A stretch of DNA of 64,000 nt from Gemmatimonadaceae bacterium (GTDB lineage Bacteria > Gemmatimonadota > Gemmatimonadetes > Gemmatimonadales > Gemmatimonadaceae), in the NCBI GenBank assembly GCA_036273715.1, contig DASUHB010000073.1:1-64000 (forward strand), written 5' to 3'. The position numbers and the translations under genes are program-made. This document shows, piece by piece, positions 8,305 through 18,515 of the stretch (position 1 is its first letter; the number at the start of each line of letters is the position of its first letter). Below the pieces are notes generated by a model that was not told where the DNA came from, searched no databases, and saw only the letters and a program-made list of their open reading frames with translations.

Positions 8305-9180
8305 TCAGGGCGGGCGCACCCCGTCGAACAGCAGCGCATAGGAACGCACGCGATCGAGATAATCGGCCGCCTCGATGCCCGCTGGGCCCAGGTCGGCGAG
8401 ATGCGCTGTCCACTGCGCGCCGTATCGGGCGACGAGATCGTGCACGACGAGGTAGCCGCGGTTGTAGCTCACGATCACGAGGTTGGCGAGCTGATCGTCG
8501 TCCAGCGGATGGCCTGCGGCAATGGCGCGGCGGGCAAAGCTCCCGTAGCCGCCGGGCCAGGTGTTGGTGGTCCATTTGTCGACGAGCATGCGCAGCCAGA
8601 ACACGGCGGCGCGCGCGCCTAACGCAGGATCGAACAGGTATTCGCTGCGCGAGGTGAGCACGCCGGCGGCGAGGAGCGAATCGATCGTGGCCGCCGACGC
8701 CGGCGCGTCGTGCACGAGCGGCGACCGCGGCCAGCGATGGATCTCGCGGCGCATCCAGGCGAAGCGGTCGGACGTCGCCATGGCGCGCAGGTCGGTGTCC
8801 GCCGCGGCAGTGAGCTGCGCGATGCCCAACGCAGCGGCGGCGCTCACGGCCAGCGAATCGCCGCCGCTCTCCTTGGCCAGGAGCGCGGCGGCGACCCCGG
8901 GATCAATGCCTAACCGAGTGTCGTGCGACCATCGCACGAGGCCGGGCGCGATGCGGCGCCACACCGCCTCGTAGCGGACCGTGTCGGCCACGCGCGGGCT
9001 GCCGTTGGCGTTCCGGAGCGCCGATGGCGCGACGTCGTGGAGTGTGACGCCGGCGCGTACGCGCACGTGGACCTGCGCGGCGCACGCAGGCGATGCCAGG
9101 CACATCGCGGCCAGCGCGACGGCGGCCGCCCATTCGACCACGCGCCGGCGGCGGTCACGGGAAGTCACTCTGCGCCGCAT
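8305..9180 (-). CDS. Secreted lytic transglycosylase (SLT domain)
   Basis: 291 residues with an Arg-rich start and a signal peptide (VVEWAAAVALAAMCLASPACA). The SLT fold is shown by AALLAKESGGDSLAVS (catalytic Glu104), ALGIAQLT, and a later VSYNRGYLVVHDLV segment as in the Slt/MltE group. Cleaves the MurNAc-GlcNAc bond of peptidoglycan to 1,6-anhydro products in the periplasm. The start lies 26 nt inside the end of the upstream lipoprotein gene, so they are probably co-transcribed. Confidence 0.85.
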   Translation of the reverse strand: MRRRVTSRDRRRRVVEWAAAVALAAMCLASPACAAQVHVRVRAGVTLHDVAPSALRNANGSPRVADTVRYEAVWRRIAPGLVRWSHDTRLGIDPGVAAALLAKESGGDSLAVSAAAALGIAQLTAAADTDLRAMATSDRFAWMRREIHRWPRSPLVHDAPASAATIDSLLAAGVLTSRSEYLFDPALGARAAVFWLRMLVDKWTTNTWPGGYGSFARRAIAAGHPLDDDQLANLVIVSYNRGYLVVHDLVARYGAQWTAHLADLGPAGIEAADYLDRVRSYALLFDGVRPP

Positions 9181-10354
9181 CCGGCGACGATGCGTCCCAC
9201 ACGACGGGGCCGATCGACGGCGGCAGGCTGCCCGAGAACGGCGCCGGCGTCGCGGATACGTGCGCCAACAGATCCGTCAACCGCCAGCGCGACGTGCTCA
9301 GCGTCCAGATCCACGTTTTCTGGGGCGACAGCACGGCGCCGCTCAACCACAGGCGGACGGCATCGTTGTCGGCGTCGTAGTAAAACGTCGACCGATAGAC
9401 GGCGTTGGCGTACGCCTGCACGTCGGTGCGTGCGACGAGCGGCGTGCGAAAGGTCTCCCATGTCACTCCGTCGACACTGCGGGAAAAAAACAGATCGTCG
9501 GCCGCACAGCCGGCGCCGTCGGGATAGGCGGCGAAGAGCGCCCAGTATTCGTGCTTGCTGGGAATGTACTGCACGTCGAGATGCCACGGCACGAAGCCGG
9601 GCTGGATGAGATCGACGGCCGATGGCTGCGACCAGTGCAGGCCATCGGCCGACGTGCGCCGCTCGACGACGGTCGACTGCGCCTGACAGCCGCCCTTCAC
9701 CGCATTCACGGACCACATGACCCAGACGCCGCTCGGCAGGCGCACGACCGCGGGCGACACGATGGCGATGCCCGTCGCGTGCACCACCGACACCGGCGCC
9801 GACCAGTGTTCGCCGTCCGCGCTCGCCCGCATGCGGATGTCGTCGGCGTTGTTCTGCGTTAGGCGGTAGTACATCCGCAGTTCGTTGGACACCGGATCGA
9901 ACACGAGGTCGGGATCCGAGTTGTGCGCCGGCGATGGCGGCGCGGGCACCAACGGATTCGTGACGCGCGGCGGCACGATCCAGCGGCGCGCGTCGTCAGT
10001 GAAGATCGACGGGTTTTCCAGGTTGGCGTTCCCGTTCGGGTACGGCGTGGCCGTCAGCCAGAACTCGTGGCCCGCGAAGCCGCCCGGAAAGACCGCGATG
10101 TCGGGGTGCACGAGCTGGCCCGAACCATCGTAGGTGGGCAGCGGGACGTTGCAGACGGTCTGGAGCCCGTCGCACACCGGCACGGGCGGCGCCGGGATTT
10201 CGTTAGGCGGAGGCGGCGGCGGGGGTGGCGGCGGATGCGGCGACGCGGCATCGCTGCACCCCGCGCCCGCCAACAGGGCAAGGACGCCGACGACGGCGAA
10301 CGACGCACGGCGGGCAGCGGCGCCCGCGCGAAGACGACCAGCATGATCGCTCAT
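9155..10354 (-). CDS. Lipoprotein with glycosidase-like beta-propeller repeats
   Basis: 399 residues. The ATG at 10354 is chosen because the next segment is a clear lipoprotein signal (VVGVLALLAGAGCSDAA) and a GGGA sits just upstream; the frame stays open to 10477 without signal features. A run of ten prolines follows the lipid-anchor Cys. The rest shows repeated blades of Asp-box or BNR-like type (ASADGEHWSAP, TSADGLHWSQP, SRSVDGVTWETF), as in sialidases and GH43/GH32-like surface proteins. Probably a surface carbohydrate-binding or hydrolytic protein; catalytic residues cannot be assigned. Confidence 0.72.
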   Translation of the reverse strand: MSDHAGRLRAGAAARRASFAVVGVLALLAGAGCSDAASPHPPPPPPPPPPNEIPAPPVPVCDGLQTVCNVPLPTYDGSGQLVHPDIAVFPGGFAGHEFWLTATPYPNGNANLENPSIFTDDARRWIVPPRVTNPLVPAPPSPAHNSDPDLVFDPVSNELRMYYRLTQNNADDIRMRASADGEHWSAPVSVVHATGIAIVSPAVVRLPSGVWVMWSVNAVKGGCQAQSTVVERRTSADGLHWSQPSAVDLIQPGFVPWHLDVQYIPSKHEYWALFAAYPDGAGCAADDLFFSRSVDGVTWETFRTPLVARTDVQAYANAVYRSTFYYDADNDAVRLWLSGAVLSPQKTWIWTLSTSRWRLTDLLAHVSATPAPFSGSLPPSIGPVVWDASSPDAAQSDFP

Positions 10355-10590
10355 GATTCCCGGCGGTGGGATCTCTCGCAAAATCGCCGTGCGTGCGTGA
10401 CAGTTCCGCTGCGTGCGGCCGTCGCGGCGAGTTGACACGAATCTGACACATGACGCGCAGGTGACTGTGCGCGCCACACTCGCGTTCAGAACGGTATACC
10501 CGCACGGAACCGATTTTCGTCACATCGGGTATTTGCGTTAGTCAACTGTCGTCGCGAGCCGACGACCACGCACATTCAGGCGGACAATCT

Positions 10591-10953
10591 ATGACTCGCA
10601 CGTATGGCGCTGCGGTGCTTGCGGCAGGACTCCTGGCCTCGTCGGCCTGCTTCCCCGGCAATTCTGCGTATCTCGCCCAGGCGCCGGGTCCCTCGGCGCA
10701 GGCAGACACGAACGCACCGGTCAACCAACAGCAGTTGCCGGGTGTGGTCGAGTATGACACCGAGGCTTTGCCCAACCAAATCGCGAAGCGACGCGCCGAT
10801 GCCTACAAGAAGATGACGCAGGCGTGCCACGGTCCGTACAAGATCGAGAACGAAGGGCCGGTGCTGCTCGACGGTGGGCGCGATGCCTCACCGACGTGGG
10901 TGATTCACTTCGCCTGCGCCGCCCCGGACTCGACCGCGTCATCGCAGCACTGA
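10591..10953 (+). CDS. Small putative lipoprotein
   Basis: 120 residues with a lipoprotein signal (AAVLAAGLLASSACFPGN). The mature part has a Gln/Asn/Pro-rich linker (about 30-50) and a compact domain with two Cys (MTQACHGPYKI and IHFACAAPD) that could form a disulphide. No family recognised. It diverges from the lipoprotein at 10354; in the 236-base gap a weak inverted repeat ATACCCG/CGGGTAT (10496-10502 and 10526-10532) might be an operator. A terminator follows. Confidence 0.72.
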   Translation: MTRTYGAAVLAAGLLASSACFPGNSAYLAQAPGPSAQADTNAPVNQQQLPGVVEYDTEALPNQIAKRRADAYKKMTQACHGPYKIENEGPVLLDGGRDASPTWVIHFACAAPDSTASSQH

Positions 10954-10984
10954 GGAAGCGGCGCGAAAGGTGACCGGAGCGAAA

Positions 10985-11015
10985 AACGGGGACCCGCGTC
11001 GCGCGGATCCCCGTT
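10985..11015. terminator. Bidirectional stem-loop terminator
   Basis: AACGGGGA at 10985-10992 pairs with TCCCCGTT at 11008-11015, extended inward by CCGC/GCGG around a short loop. A-run on the left and TTT on the right give U-tracts for both the small lipoprotein gene and groEL, which converge here. Confidence 0.7.
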
Positions 11016-11038
11016 TCCGTTAGACCGAGAGCCTGGGC

Positions 11039-12706
<1,668 letters not shown>

Positions 12707-12741
12707 TTACCGGCGCTATCGTTAGGCGCGCCGAGTGACCG

Positions 12742-13050
12742 TTAGGCGATCACCGCGAGGACGTCCGATTCGCGGAGAATCAGGTACTGCTCGCCATCGA
12801 TGGTGACCTCGGTGCCGCTGTACTTTCCGTACAGGACTTTGTCACCGACTTTGACATCCATCGGGACGCGCTTGTCCTTTTCGAAGCGGCCCGGTCCGAC
12901 GGCGACGATCTCGCCCTGCTGGGGCTTTTCCTTCGCCGTGTCGGGGATGTAGAGACCGCCGCGCATCTGCTCCGATTCCTCGAGAGCCTTGATGACGACG
13001 CGATCGGCCAGCGGATTGACCTTCACCGCGGTGGCACTCTTGGTGGCCAT
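12742..13050 (-). CDS. groES: Co-chaperonin GroES (10 kDa)
   Basis: 102 residues. Heptameric lid of GroEL. Shows [42 protein letters not shown], including the mobile loop and the conserved [13 protein letters not shown] strand. ATG at 13050 is chosen because GGAGG lies directly upstream; the longer open frame to 13206 runs over the CIRCE operator and promoter and is not coding. First gene of groESL, under HrcA-type heat-shock control. Confidence 0.98.
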   Translation of the reverse strand: MATKSATAVKVNPLADRVVIKALEESEQMRGGLYIPDTAKEKPQQGEIVAVGPGRFEKDKRVPMDVKVGDKVLYGKYSGTEVTIDGEQYLILRESDVLAVIA

Positions 13051-13103
13051 AGGTCGCCTCCCTCCTCCAGTATGGGTTGCACGAAATGCTCGATTGAGCG
13101 GTG

Positions 13104-13130
13104 TTAGCACTCTTGCACTGCGAGTGCCAG
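13104..13130 (-). promoter_or_regulatory. CIRCE operator (HrcA binding site)
   Basis: TTAGCACTC, 9-nt spacer, GAGTGCCAG. The left arm is the exact consensus; the right differs from GAGTGCTAA at two positions. It sits 8 nt downstream of the -10 box of the groES promoter, the usual place for HrcA repression. No hrcA gene is in the window. Confidence 0.93.
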
Positions 13131-13138
13131 ACAAAGGG

Positions 13139-13166
13139 AAGATAGCGGCTCTTGCTCCAGTGTCAA
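13139..13166 (-). promoter_or_regulatory. Sigma70-type promoter of groESL
   Basis: On the minus strand: TTGACA, 16-nt spacer, TATCTT, followed at once by the CIRCE repeat. This near-consensus vegetative promoter with HrcA operator explains the heat-shock control. Confidence 0.82.
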
Positions 13167-13322
13167 TCCGGCCAATTGCAGCCGTCGTGCCCGCTAAGTT
13201 GGCCAAAATGAATGACTTATGTCTGTCATTCCGGCGGACAACACGGGCTCGTCACGGTTTCCCGGCCAGTCTGACGGTGCGCGAGCCGGGCTCGTCGCGC
13301 CGTGCGCGGGGCGGTCGAAGCG

Positions 13323-14108
13323 TTAGTCGGCGCTGCCGACGGTGAGCAGCTCGTGCGCGAGGCGCAGTCCTTCGAGCGTGAGGTACGGTTCGACGAGGTC
13401 GACCTCCGTACACAACGGCGCGACCAATTCGGCCAGGCCGCCGGTGGCAATCACCATCGGCTCTCGCGGCGATGGCCACTCGGCTTTGATGCGGCGCACG
13501 ATGCCGTCGATCGCATCGACGGAGCCGAACATCACGCCGGCGCGAATGCAATCTTCGGTGCGTTTGCCGATCGCGCGCGCCGGCGCGGCGAGCTCGGTGG
13601 CGGGGAGCTTCGACGTGCGGCGCACCAGCGTGTCCAACGACGTGCGCACGCCGGGCGCGATGACGCCGCCCAGGAACACCCCGTCGGCTGTGATGCAGTC
13701 GTAGGTCGTGGCGGTGCCCAGATCGACGACGATGGTGTCGGTGTGGTGGATGCGGCTCGCGGCGAGCGTGTTGATGATGCGGTCGGCGCCGACGGTGAGC
13801 GGCTCGTCGACATCCAGCGCGATGGGCAGGGCCGAGCGGCCATCGATGACGACCGCCGTTACGCCCAACCAGGTTAGGCACGCCTCGGCGAGCGGACCGG
13901 TGACGGGCGGCACGACGGATCCGATCGCCGCGCCCGTGACCGCGGAGGCCGCGACGTCCCGCGACCGCAGCAGGCCCGACAGCTCGAGCCCGATCTCGTC
14001 CGGCGTGCGCGATGCGTCGGTCATCACGCGCCAGTGCGCGACGAGCGTGCGGCCGTCGAACAGGCCGATGGTCGTCTCGGTGTTGCCCACGTCGAAGGCG
14101 AGTATCAC
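13323..14108 (-). CDS. coaX: Type III pantothenate kinase
   Basis: 261 residues. ATP-dependent phosphorylation of pantothenate, first step of coenzyme A synthesis; CoaX type belongs to the ASKHA fold. P-loop-like DVGNTETTIGLFDG, then pantothenate site TVGADRIINTLAA, DLGTATTYDCI and FLGGVIAPGVRTS, and ATGGLAELV. GTG start at 14108 has a strong GAGGAGG ribosome site and overlaps the birA stop (GTGA). It is the last gene of the long minus-strand cluster starting with moxR. Confidence 0.96.
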   Translation of the reverse strand: MILAFDVGNTETTIGLFDGRTLVAHWRVMTDASRTPDEIGLELSGLLRSRDVAASAVTGAAIGSVVPPVTGPLAEACLTWLGVTAVVIDGRSALPIALDVDEPLTVGADRIINTLAASRIHHTDTIVVDLGTATTYDCITADGVFLGGVIAPGVRTSLDTLVRRTSKLPATELAAPARAIGKRTEDCIRAGVMFGSVDAIDGIVRRIKAEWPSPREPMVIATGGLAELVAPLCTEVDLVEPYLTLEGLRLAHELLTVGSAD

Positions 14109-14851
14109 GCGTCCTCCTCGAAGACGAGAGAGCCGGACCGGCACGTGACGTCGCCGACGGCGGTGGCGACGAGGAGCGAGCCGCGCGCATCGATGCCCTG
14201 CACCACTCCCGGCGCCGGCAGGCGGCAGGCGCGGCCGCGCGCCATGTCGCGTTGCGCGTATTCGCCCAACTCGGCCTCCTTGAGCGCGCCGTGCGCCGCC
14301 GCGGCGCCGCGGATGGCGGGCACCACGGCCTCGAGCACCGGCACGCGCGATGCACCCGCGCGGAGCGCGCCGGCGTGCGCCACATCGGGCGGGAGGCGCA
14401 CGTTGATGCCGATGCCCACCGCCACCCATTCGATGCGCTGGTCGCGCCAGCGCGACTCGACCAGAATGCCGCACACCTTCCCCGCGGCGACGAACAGATC
14501 GTTCGGCCACTTGAGCCGCACCGGCGATTCGGCAAAGCGGTCGAGCGCCCGCGCGGCGCCGATGCCTAACCGAATCGCCAGCACGTCGGTCGCCGCGGCG
14601 TCCGTTGGCCGTTCGAGCATCGCGAGCCAGATGCCGCTGCCGGCGACCGACGTCCAGCGCCGCCCCTCGCGTCCGCGGCCCGCCGTCTGGCGCTCGGCGA
14701 TCACCAGCGAGCCCGCCGGCGCGCCCGATTCGCCTAACGCATGCGCGACGTCCAACGTCGACGTCACACTGTCGTGCACCTCGACGCGCGGCAGATCGAG
14801 CAGCGCCCGCAGCTCGTCCGCTCCACAGCCGTCGAAGGTTGCTTCAGCCAC
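14105..14851 (-). CDS. birA: Biotin--[acetyl-CoA-carboxylase] ligase
   Basis: 248 residues. Attaches biotin to the carrier protein of acetyl-CoA carboxylase. Signature GRGREGRRWTS (biotinyl-AMP loop), LKWPNDLFVAAGKVCGILVE and GIGINVRLP. No N-terminal helix-turn-helix is present, so this is a non-repressor (group I) ligase. Start chosen as the GTG at 14851, which overlaps the uppP stop by a few bases; the frame continues upstream but only inside uppP. The stop overlaps the coaX GTG. Confidence 0.94.
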   Translation of the reverse strand: MAEATFDGCGADELRALLDLPRVEVHDSVTSTLDVAHALGESGAPAGSLVIAERQTAGRGREGRRWTSVAGSGIWLAMLERPTDAAATDVLAIRLGIGAARALDRFAESPVRLKWPNDLFVAAGKVCGILVESRWRDQRIEWVAVGIGINVRLPPDVAHAGALRAGASRVPVLEAVVPAIRGAAAAHGALKEAELGEYAQRDMARGRACRLPAPGVVQGIDARGSLLVATAVGDVTCRSGSLVFEEDA

Positions 14852-15647
14852 GATAGTGCACGATGAGGAGTACGGCCACACCGGCCAGCACGCGATACAA
14901 GGCAAAGATGCCATAGCTCCGGCGCGTCACATAGCGGAGCAGCGCGGCGATGGCGAGCCAGCCGCTGATCGCCGACGCCAGCACCCCCGCGACGAGCGGC
15001 GCGCTCAGTCCCTGCTCGTGCAGCACGTGCGGCACTTTGAGGATCGCGGCAGCGGCAATGATCGGCATGCTCATGAGAAAGCTGAACACCGCCGCGCTCT
15101 CCCGGTCGAACCGATCGGCGAGCCCGGCGGTAATCGTGGAGCCGGAGCGCGATACGCCGGGAATGAGCGCGAAGATCTGCGCGATCCCGATGAGCAGCGC
15201 GTCGCGCCAGTTCATGTCGTGCAACGTGCGAACCTCGCGCGCGCCGCGATCGGCGAGCCAGAGCAGAACGCCGAGGATGATCATGGCCCACGCGATGAGC
15301 GCCGGCGCGCGGAACGTGGTCTCCGCGTACTTGTCGAGCGCGAGACCGGCGATGCCACCGGGAATCGTCGCGATGACGAGCAACACCACCCGCCGCTGCG
15401 ACTCGGTCGCGACCGTTCGCGTGGTGACGATCTCCCATGCGGCCCGGGCGAGCCGGATCCACTCATCGCGAAAATAGCCGAGCACGGCCACGAGCGTCCC
15501 GGTGTGCAGGGCGACGTCGAACGACAGGCCCGGCTCCGGCCAGTGGAGCAACCACGGTGTGAGCGCCAGGTGGGCCGAGCTGCTGATGGGCAGAAACTCG
15601 GACAAACCCTGGATGATGCCCAGCACTATTGCCTGGAAGAGCGTCAT
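14844..15647 (-). CDS. uppP: Undecaprenyl-diphosphatase
   Basis: 267 residues, polytopic inner-membrane enzyme (BacA family) that dephosphorylates undecaprenyl diphosphate to recycle the lipid carrier for peptidoglycan and other glycans. Motif 1 GLSEFLPISSSAHL near the N-terminus and motif 2 PGVSRSGSTITAGL in the middle carry the catalytic Glu, Ser, His and Arg residues. About eight hydrophobic segments. 24 nt after the prenyltransferase and overlapping birA. Activity of this type also gives some bacitracin tolerance. Confidence 0.96.
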   Translation of the reverse strand: MTLFQAIVLGIIQGLSEFLPISSSAHLALTPWLLHWPEPGLSFDVALHTGTLVAVLGYFRDEWIRLARAAWEIVTTRTVATESQRRVVLLVIATIPGGIAGLALDKYAETTFRAPALIAWAMIILGVLLWLADRGAREVRTLHDMNWRDALLIGIAQIFALIPGVSRSGSTITAGLADRFDRESAAVFSFLMSMPIIAAAAILKVPHVLHEQGLSAPLVAGVLASAISGWLAIAALLRYVTRRSYGIFALYRVLAGVAVLLIVHYRG

Positions 15648-15671
15648 GTCGATCGAATTGCGAGGGAGACG

Positions 15672-16481
15672 TCAGGGACGGATCGTTAGGAACGCGGCCA
15701 TGGCGCAGATCATGGCGAGCTTGAAGACGAGCGGGCTCCCGCGGTGGCCACGAACCGCGATGCCTACGGCATAGAGCACGAGCGCGGCGGCCGGAAGCAC
15801 GGCTGCCGCAAACCACGGTCGGGCGGCGACGAACGGGAGCAGGAGGAGCAGAAACGCGAGCGATGCGACCGACAGCACGGCGACGGCAACGGAGACGCCG
15901 GCGCTCACGGGCAGCGTGCGCCGAGAGCCGGCGTCGGCGGGCGCGTCCTCGAGATCCTTGGCCACCTCGCGAGCGAGGTGCAGCGGGACGGCGATGATCA
16001 CGAGGCTGATGGCGCCGCGCGGCCGGCCCACGGCCCATGCGCCATAGAGAAACGGGAGCGACGCGAGCACGGCGACGACGACGTTGCCCAACAATCCGGC
16101 GCGCTTGATCCACGGGCTGTACGCGTACATGAGCGCAACGACCGCCACGCTCAGGGCGCCGAGCTCGGGCAACGCTGCCGCTTCGAGCGCGACGCCCAAC
16201 ACACCGGCGGTCGTCGCAATGGCGCGCGCCGCGCGCGTGGACAGGCGTCCCGAGGGCAGCGGCCGGTCCGGGTGCGCGAGGCGGTCGATCTCGATGTCGG
16301 CGATGTCGTTCCAGACATTGGCGGTCACGGTTAGGCAGGCCGCGCCGACCGCGGCGAGCGCGATGCGCTCTCCGGGGCCCCACCCCACCCACCATGCGCC
16401 GAAGGCCACGCCCGACGCCGCGAGCGCGACGTTGGGCCAACGCGCCAGCCGGAGCAGCGCGTTAGCCAATCGTGCGCGCAT
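15672..16481 (-). CDS. UbiA-family prenyltransferase
   Basis: 269 residues with about eight membrane helices. First Asp-rich motif NDIADIEIDRLAHPDRPLPSG and second DLEDAPADAGSRRTLPV place it in the UbiA superfamily, which transfers an isoprenoid diphosphate tail to an acceptor. The sequence resembles the geranylgeranylglycerol-phosphate synthase or 4-hydroxybenzoate-type subgroup; acceptor and tail length are not readable. ATG at 16481 lies within the last 20 nt of bshA; an upstream ATG at 16535 would lie deeper in it and lacks support. Confidence 0.85.
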   Translation of the reverse strand: MRARLANALLRLARWPNVALAASGVAFGAWWVGWGPGERIALAAVGAACLTVTANVWNDIADIEIDRLAHPDRPLPSGRLSTRAARAIATTAGVLGVALEAAALPELGALSVAVVALMYAYSPWIKRAGLLGNVVVAVLASLPFLYGAWAVGRPRGAISLVIIAVPLHLAREVAKDLEDAPADAGSRRTLPVSAGVSVAVAVLSVASLAFLLLLLPFVAARPWFAAAVLPAAALVLYAVGIAVRGHRGSPLVFKLAMICAMAAFLTIRP

Positions 16482-17595
16482 AAAACGCTTCGTACCGGGC
16501 GACCATGTCGTCGCGGGCGAACCGGCGGCGCGCATCTGCCGCCGCGGCCGCGCTCATCTGCTGCCAGCGCACGCGGTCGCCGAGCAGCTCGAGCGACGCA
16601 GCGGCCATGCCGTCCACGTCGCCGACGTCGCGCAGGACGCCCGTCACGCCGTCGGTCACGACCTCGGGAATGCCGCCCACCCGCGACGCGACCACCGGCA
16701 CGCCGCACGACAGCGCCTCGAGCGCGCTCAATCCGAACGATTCGCTCTGGCTGGGCAGCAAAAAGAGATCGGCGCTGGCGAGCAGCGGCGCGACGACGTC
16801 GATCTTCCCCAGGAAATACGTGTCGTCCTGCACGTTGAGGTCGCGCGCTTCCTGCTCGGCGGACGTGCGCTCGGGCCCGTCGCCGACCATCACCAGCACG
16901 GCGGGCCGCTCGCGGCGGATGCGCGCAAAGATCTGCACGATGTCGCGCACCCGCTTCACGGGCCGGAAGTTGGACACGTGCATGACCACGGCGCGGTCGC
17001 CGTTGCTGCCTAACTGCTCGCGGAGCTGCGGCGAATGCGACGCGCGGTTGTACAGTACCGGGTCCACGAAATTGTGGATCACTTCCACGGCGCAGCCGGT
17101 GCAGCCGAACGCCTTGTACGTCTCGTGCTTGAGAAACTGCGACACGGCCGTCAGGCCGTCGGAGCGCTCGATCGAAAACTTGGTGATGGTCTGGAACGAC
17201 GGGTCCTGCCCAACGAGCGTGATGTCGGTGCCGTGCAGCGTCGTGATGATGCGCACGTCGACGTCATCGTTCTCCAGCATTTCCTTGGCGATCCACGCGC
17301 TCGTGGCGTGCGGGATGGCGTAGTGCGCATGGAGAATGTCGAGGCGGTGCTCCTGTACCACCTGGTGCATGCGCACCGCGAGCGCGAGGTCGTAAGGCGG
17401 ATACTCGAACAGCGGGTAGCGCACGACGTCGACTTCGTGGAAGAAGATGCGCGGCAGGAACGCGGGCAGGCGAAACGGCTGCTGATACGTGATGAAGTGC
17501 ACTTCGTGCCCGCGCTCGGCGAGCGCGATGCCGAGATCGGTGGCCACCGCACCGGATCCGCCGTACGTCGGATAACAGGTAATGCCGATCTTCAT
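16462..17595 (-). CDS. bshA: N-acetyl-alpha-D-glucosaminyl L-malate synthase BshA
   Basis: 377 residues, GT4 retaining glycosyltransferase joining GlcNAc from UDP-GlcNAc to L-malate, first step of bacillithiol synthesis. Opens MKIGITCYPTYGGSGAVATDLG as in BshA; LHAHYAIPHATSAW, TLHGTDITLVGQDPSF and SFGLSALEALSCGVPVVAS (GT4 EX7E region) are typical, as is the length. Later steps (bshB, bshC) are not in the window. ATG overlaps the miaA stop (ATGA). Another GT4 role is possible, but the start and the GTDIT stretch favour BshA. Confidence 0.9.
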   Translation of the reverse strand: MKIGITCYPTYGGSGAVATDLGIALAERGHEVHFITYQQPFRLPAFLPRIFFHEVDVVRYPLFEYPPYDLALAVRMHQVVQEHRLDILHAHYAIPHATSAWIAKEMLENDDVDVRIITTLHGTDITLVGQDPSFQTITKFSIERSDGLTAVSQFLKHETYKAFGCTGCAVEVIHNFVDPVLYNRASHSPQLREQLGSNGDRAVVMHVSNFRPVKRVRDIVQIFARIRRERPAVLVMVGDGPERTSAEQEARDLNVQDDTYFLGKIDVVAPLLASADLFLLPSQSESFGLSALEALSCGVPVVASRVGGIPEVVTDGVTGVLRDVGDVDGMAAASLELLGDRVRWQQMSAAAAADARRRFARDDMVARYEAFYARTIG

Positions 17596-18515
17596 CCCAT
17601 CCCCTCACGAGCGTCGTGCCACCAGGCCAGCGCGCGGTCGAGCGCATCGGGATCACGCGGATCGATACGCGTGACGTCGTCCGGCGACAGCTGATTGCGA
17701 ATCCACGTGCGTTGACGCTTGGCGTACTGGCGCGTCGCGATCAGAATCTGCTCGCGAGCGGCGGCCATGCCTAACTCTCCGCGCGCGAGCGAACGTACGG
17801 CCGCGTAACCGGTGGCGTTCCACGCCGGCGCGGCGGCCGAGACGCCTGCATCCAGCGCGCGGGCCTCGTCGGGCCACCCTCCGGCGAGCATCGCATCCAG
17901 CCGCGCTGCGAGCATCGGCCCCAACGCGGGGCCTGGATCGACTACAAGATATCGCGCGCGCAGCGGCTTCGCCCCCGGCGCGGTACGATGCCACTCCGAA
18001 AGCGGAATCCCCGTGAGCAACGCGACTTCGATGGCGCGCTCGAGCTGCGCACGGCCGAGGCCGGCACGCGCGGGGTCGAGCGCGGTGCACCATCGCTGCA
18101 ATTCCTGCAGGCGAAGCGTGCGCAGATGCTTCGCGATGTCCTGGCGCCGACGGACATCGAGCTCCGGTTCCAGGAAGAGCGGCGATGTGAGCGCGCGCAC
18201 ATAGAAGCCCGTGCCGCCCACGACCACGGGTTCGCGACCGGCGTGTCTGATGTCGTCGATCCACGCGGTCGCACCGTTCGCCCATGCGGCGGCCGAATAG
18301 CGTGTGTGGGGGTCGGCGACGTCGATGCCGAAATGCGGCACGCACGCGCGCTCGGCGGCGGTCGGCTTGGCAGTGCCGATGTCGAAACCGCGGTAGACCT
18401 GCCGCGAATCGGCGCTCACGATGCCTAACGGCGCGCGGGCGGCGAGCGCCAGCACGAGCGCGCTCTTGCCCGCGCCCGTGGGGCCGGTGACGACGCGGAG
18501 CCTACCGGCGGCCAA
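17592..18515 (-). CDS. miaA: tRNA dimethylallyltransferase
   Basis: 307 residues. Adds a dimethylallyl group to N6 of A37 in tRNAs reading UNN codons. P-loop GPTGAGKSALVLALA, then SADSRQVYRGFDIGTAKPT, VVGGTGFYVRALT, and ATRQYAKRQRTWIRNQ, all conserved. Start taken as the TTG at 18515, the nearest initiation codon before the P-loop, overlapping mutL by 14 nt; the frame is open further up but only within mutL. Pairing mutL-miaA is common in bacteria. Confidence 0.95.
   Translation of the reverse strand: MAAGRLRVVTGPTGAGKSALVLALAARAPLGIVSADSRQVYRGFDIGTAKPTAAERACVPHFGIDVADPHTRYSAAAWANGATAWIDDIRHAGREPVVVGGTGFYVRALTSPLFLEPELDVRRRQDIAKHLRTLRLQELQRWCTALDPARAGLGRAQLERAIEVALLTGIPLSEWHRTAPGAKPLRARYLVVDPGPALGPMLAARLDAMLAGGWPDEARALDAGVSAAAPAWNATGYAAVRSLARGELGMAAAREQILIATRQYAKRQRTWIRNQLSPDDVTRIDPRDPDALDRALAWWHDAREGMG

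Noticed and set aside
10496-10532. ATACCCG/CGGGTAT inverted repeat as an operator
   Set aside because: Only 7 bp with a 23-base spacer and no clear promoter; kept only as a note in the lipoprotein entry.
14034-15689. 551-codon plus-strand frame opposite birA and uppP
   Set aside because: Antisense shadow with biased Arg/Ala/Ser composition and no ribosome site.
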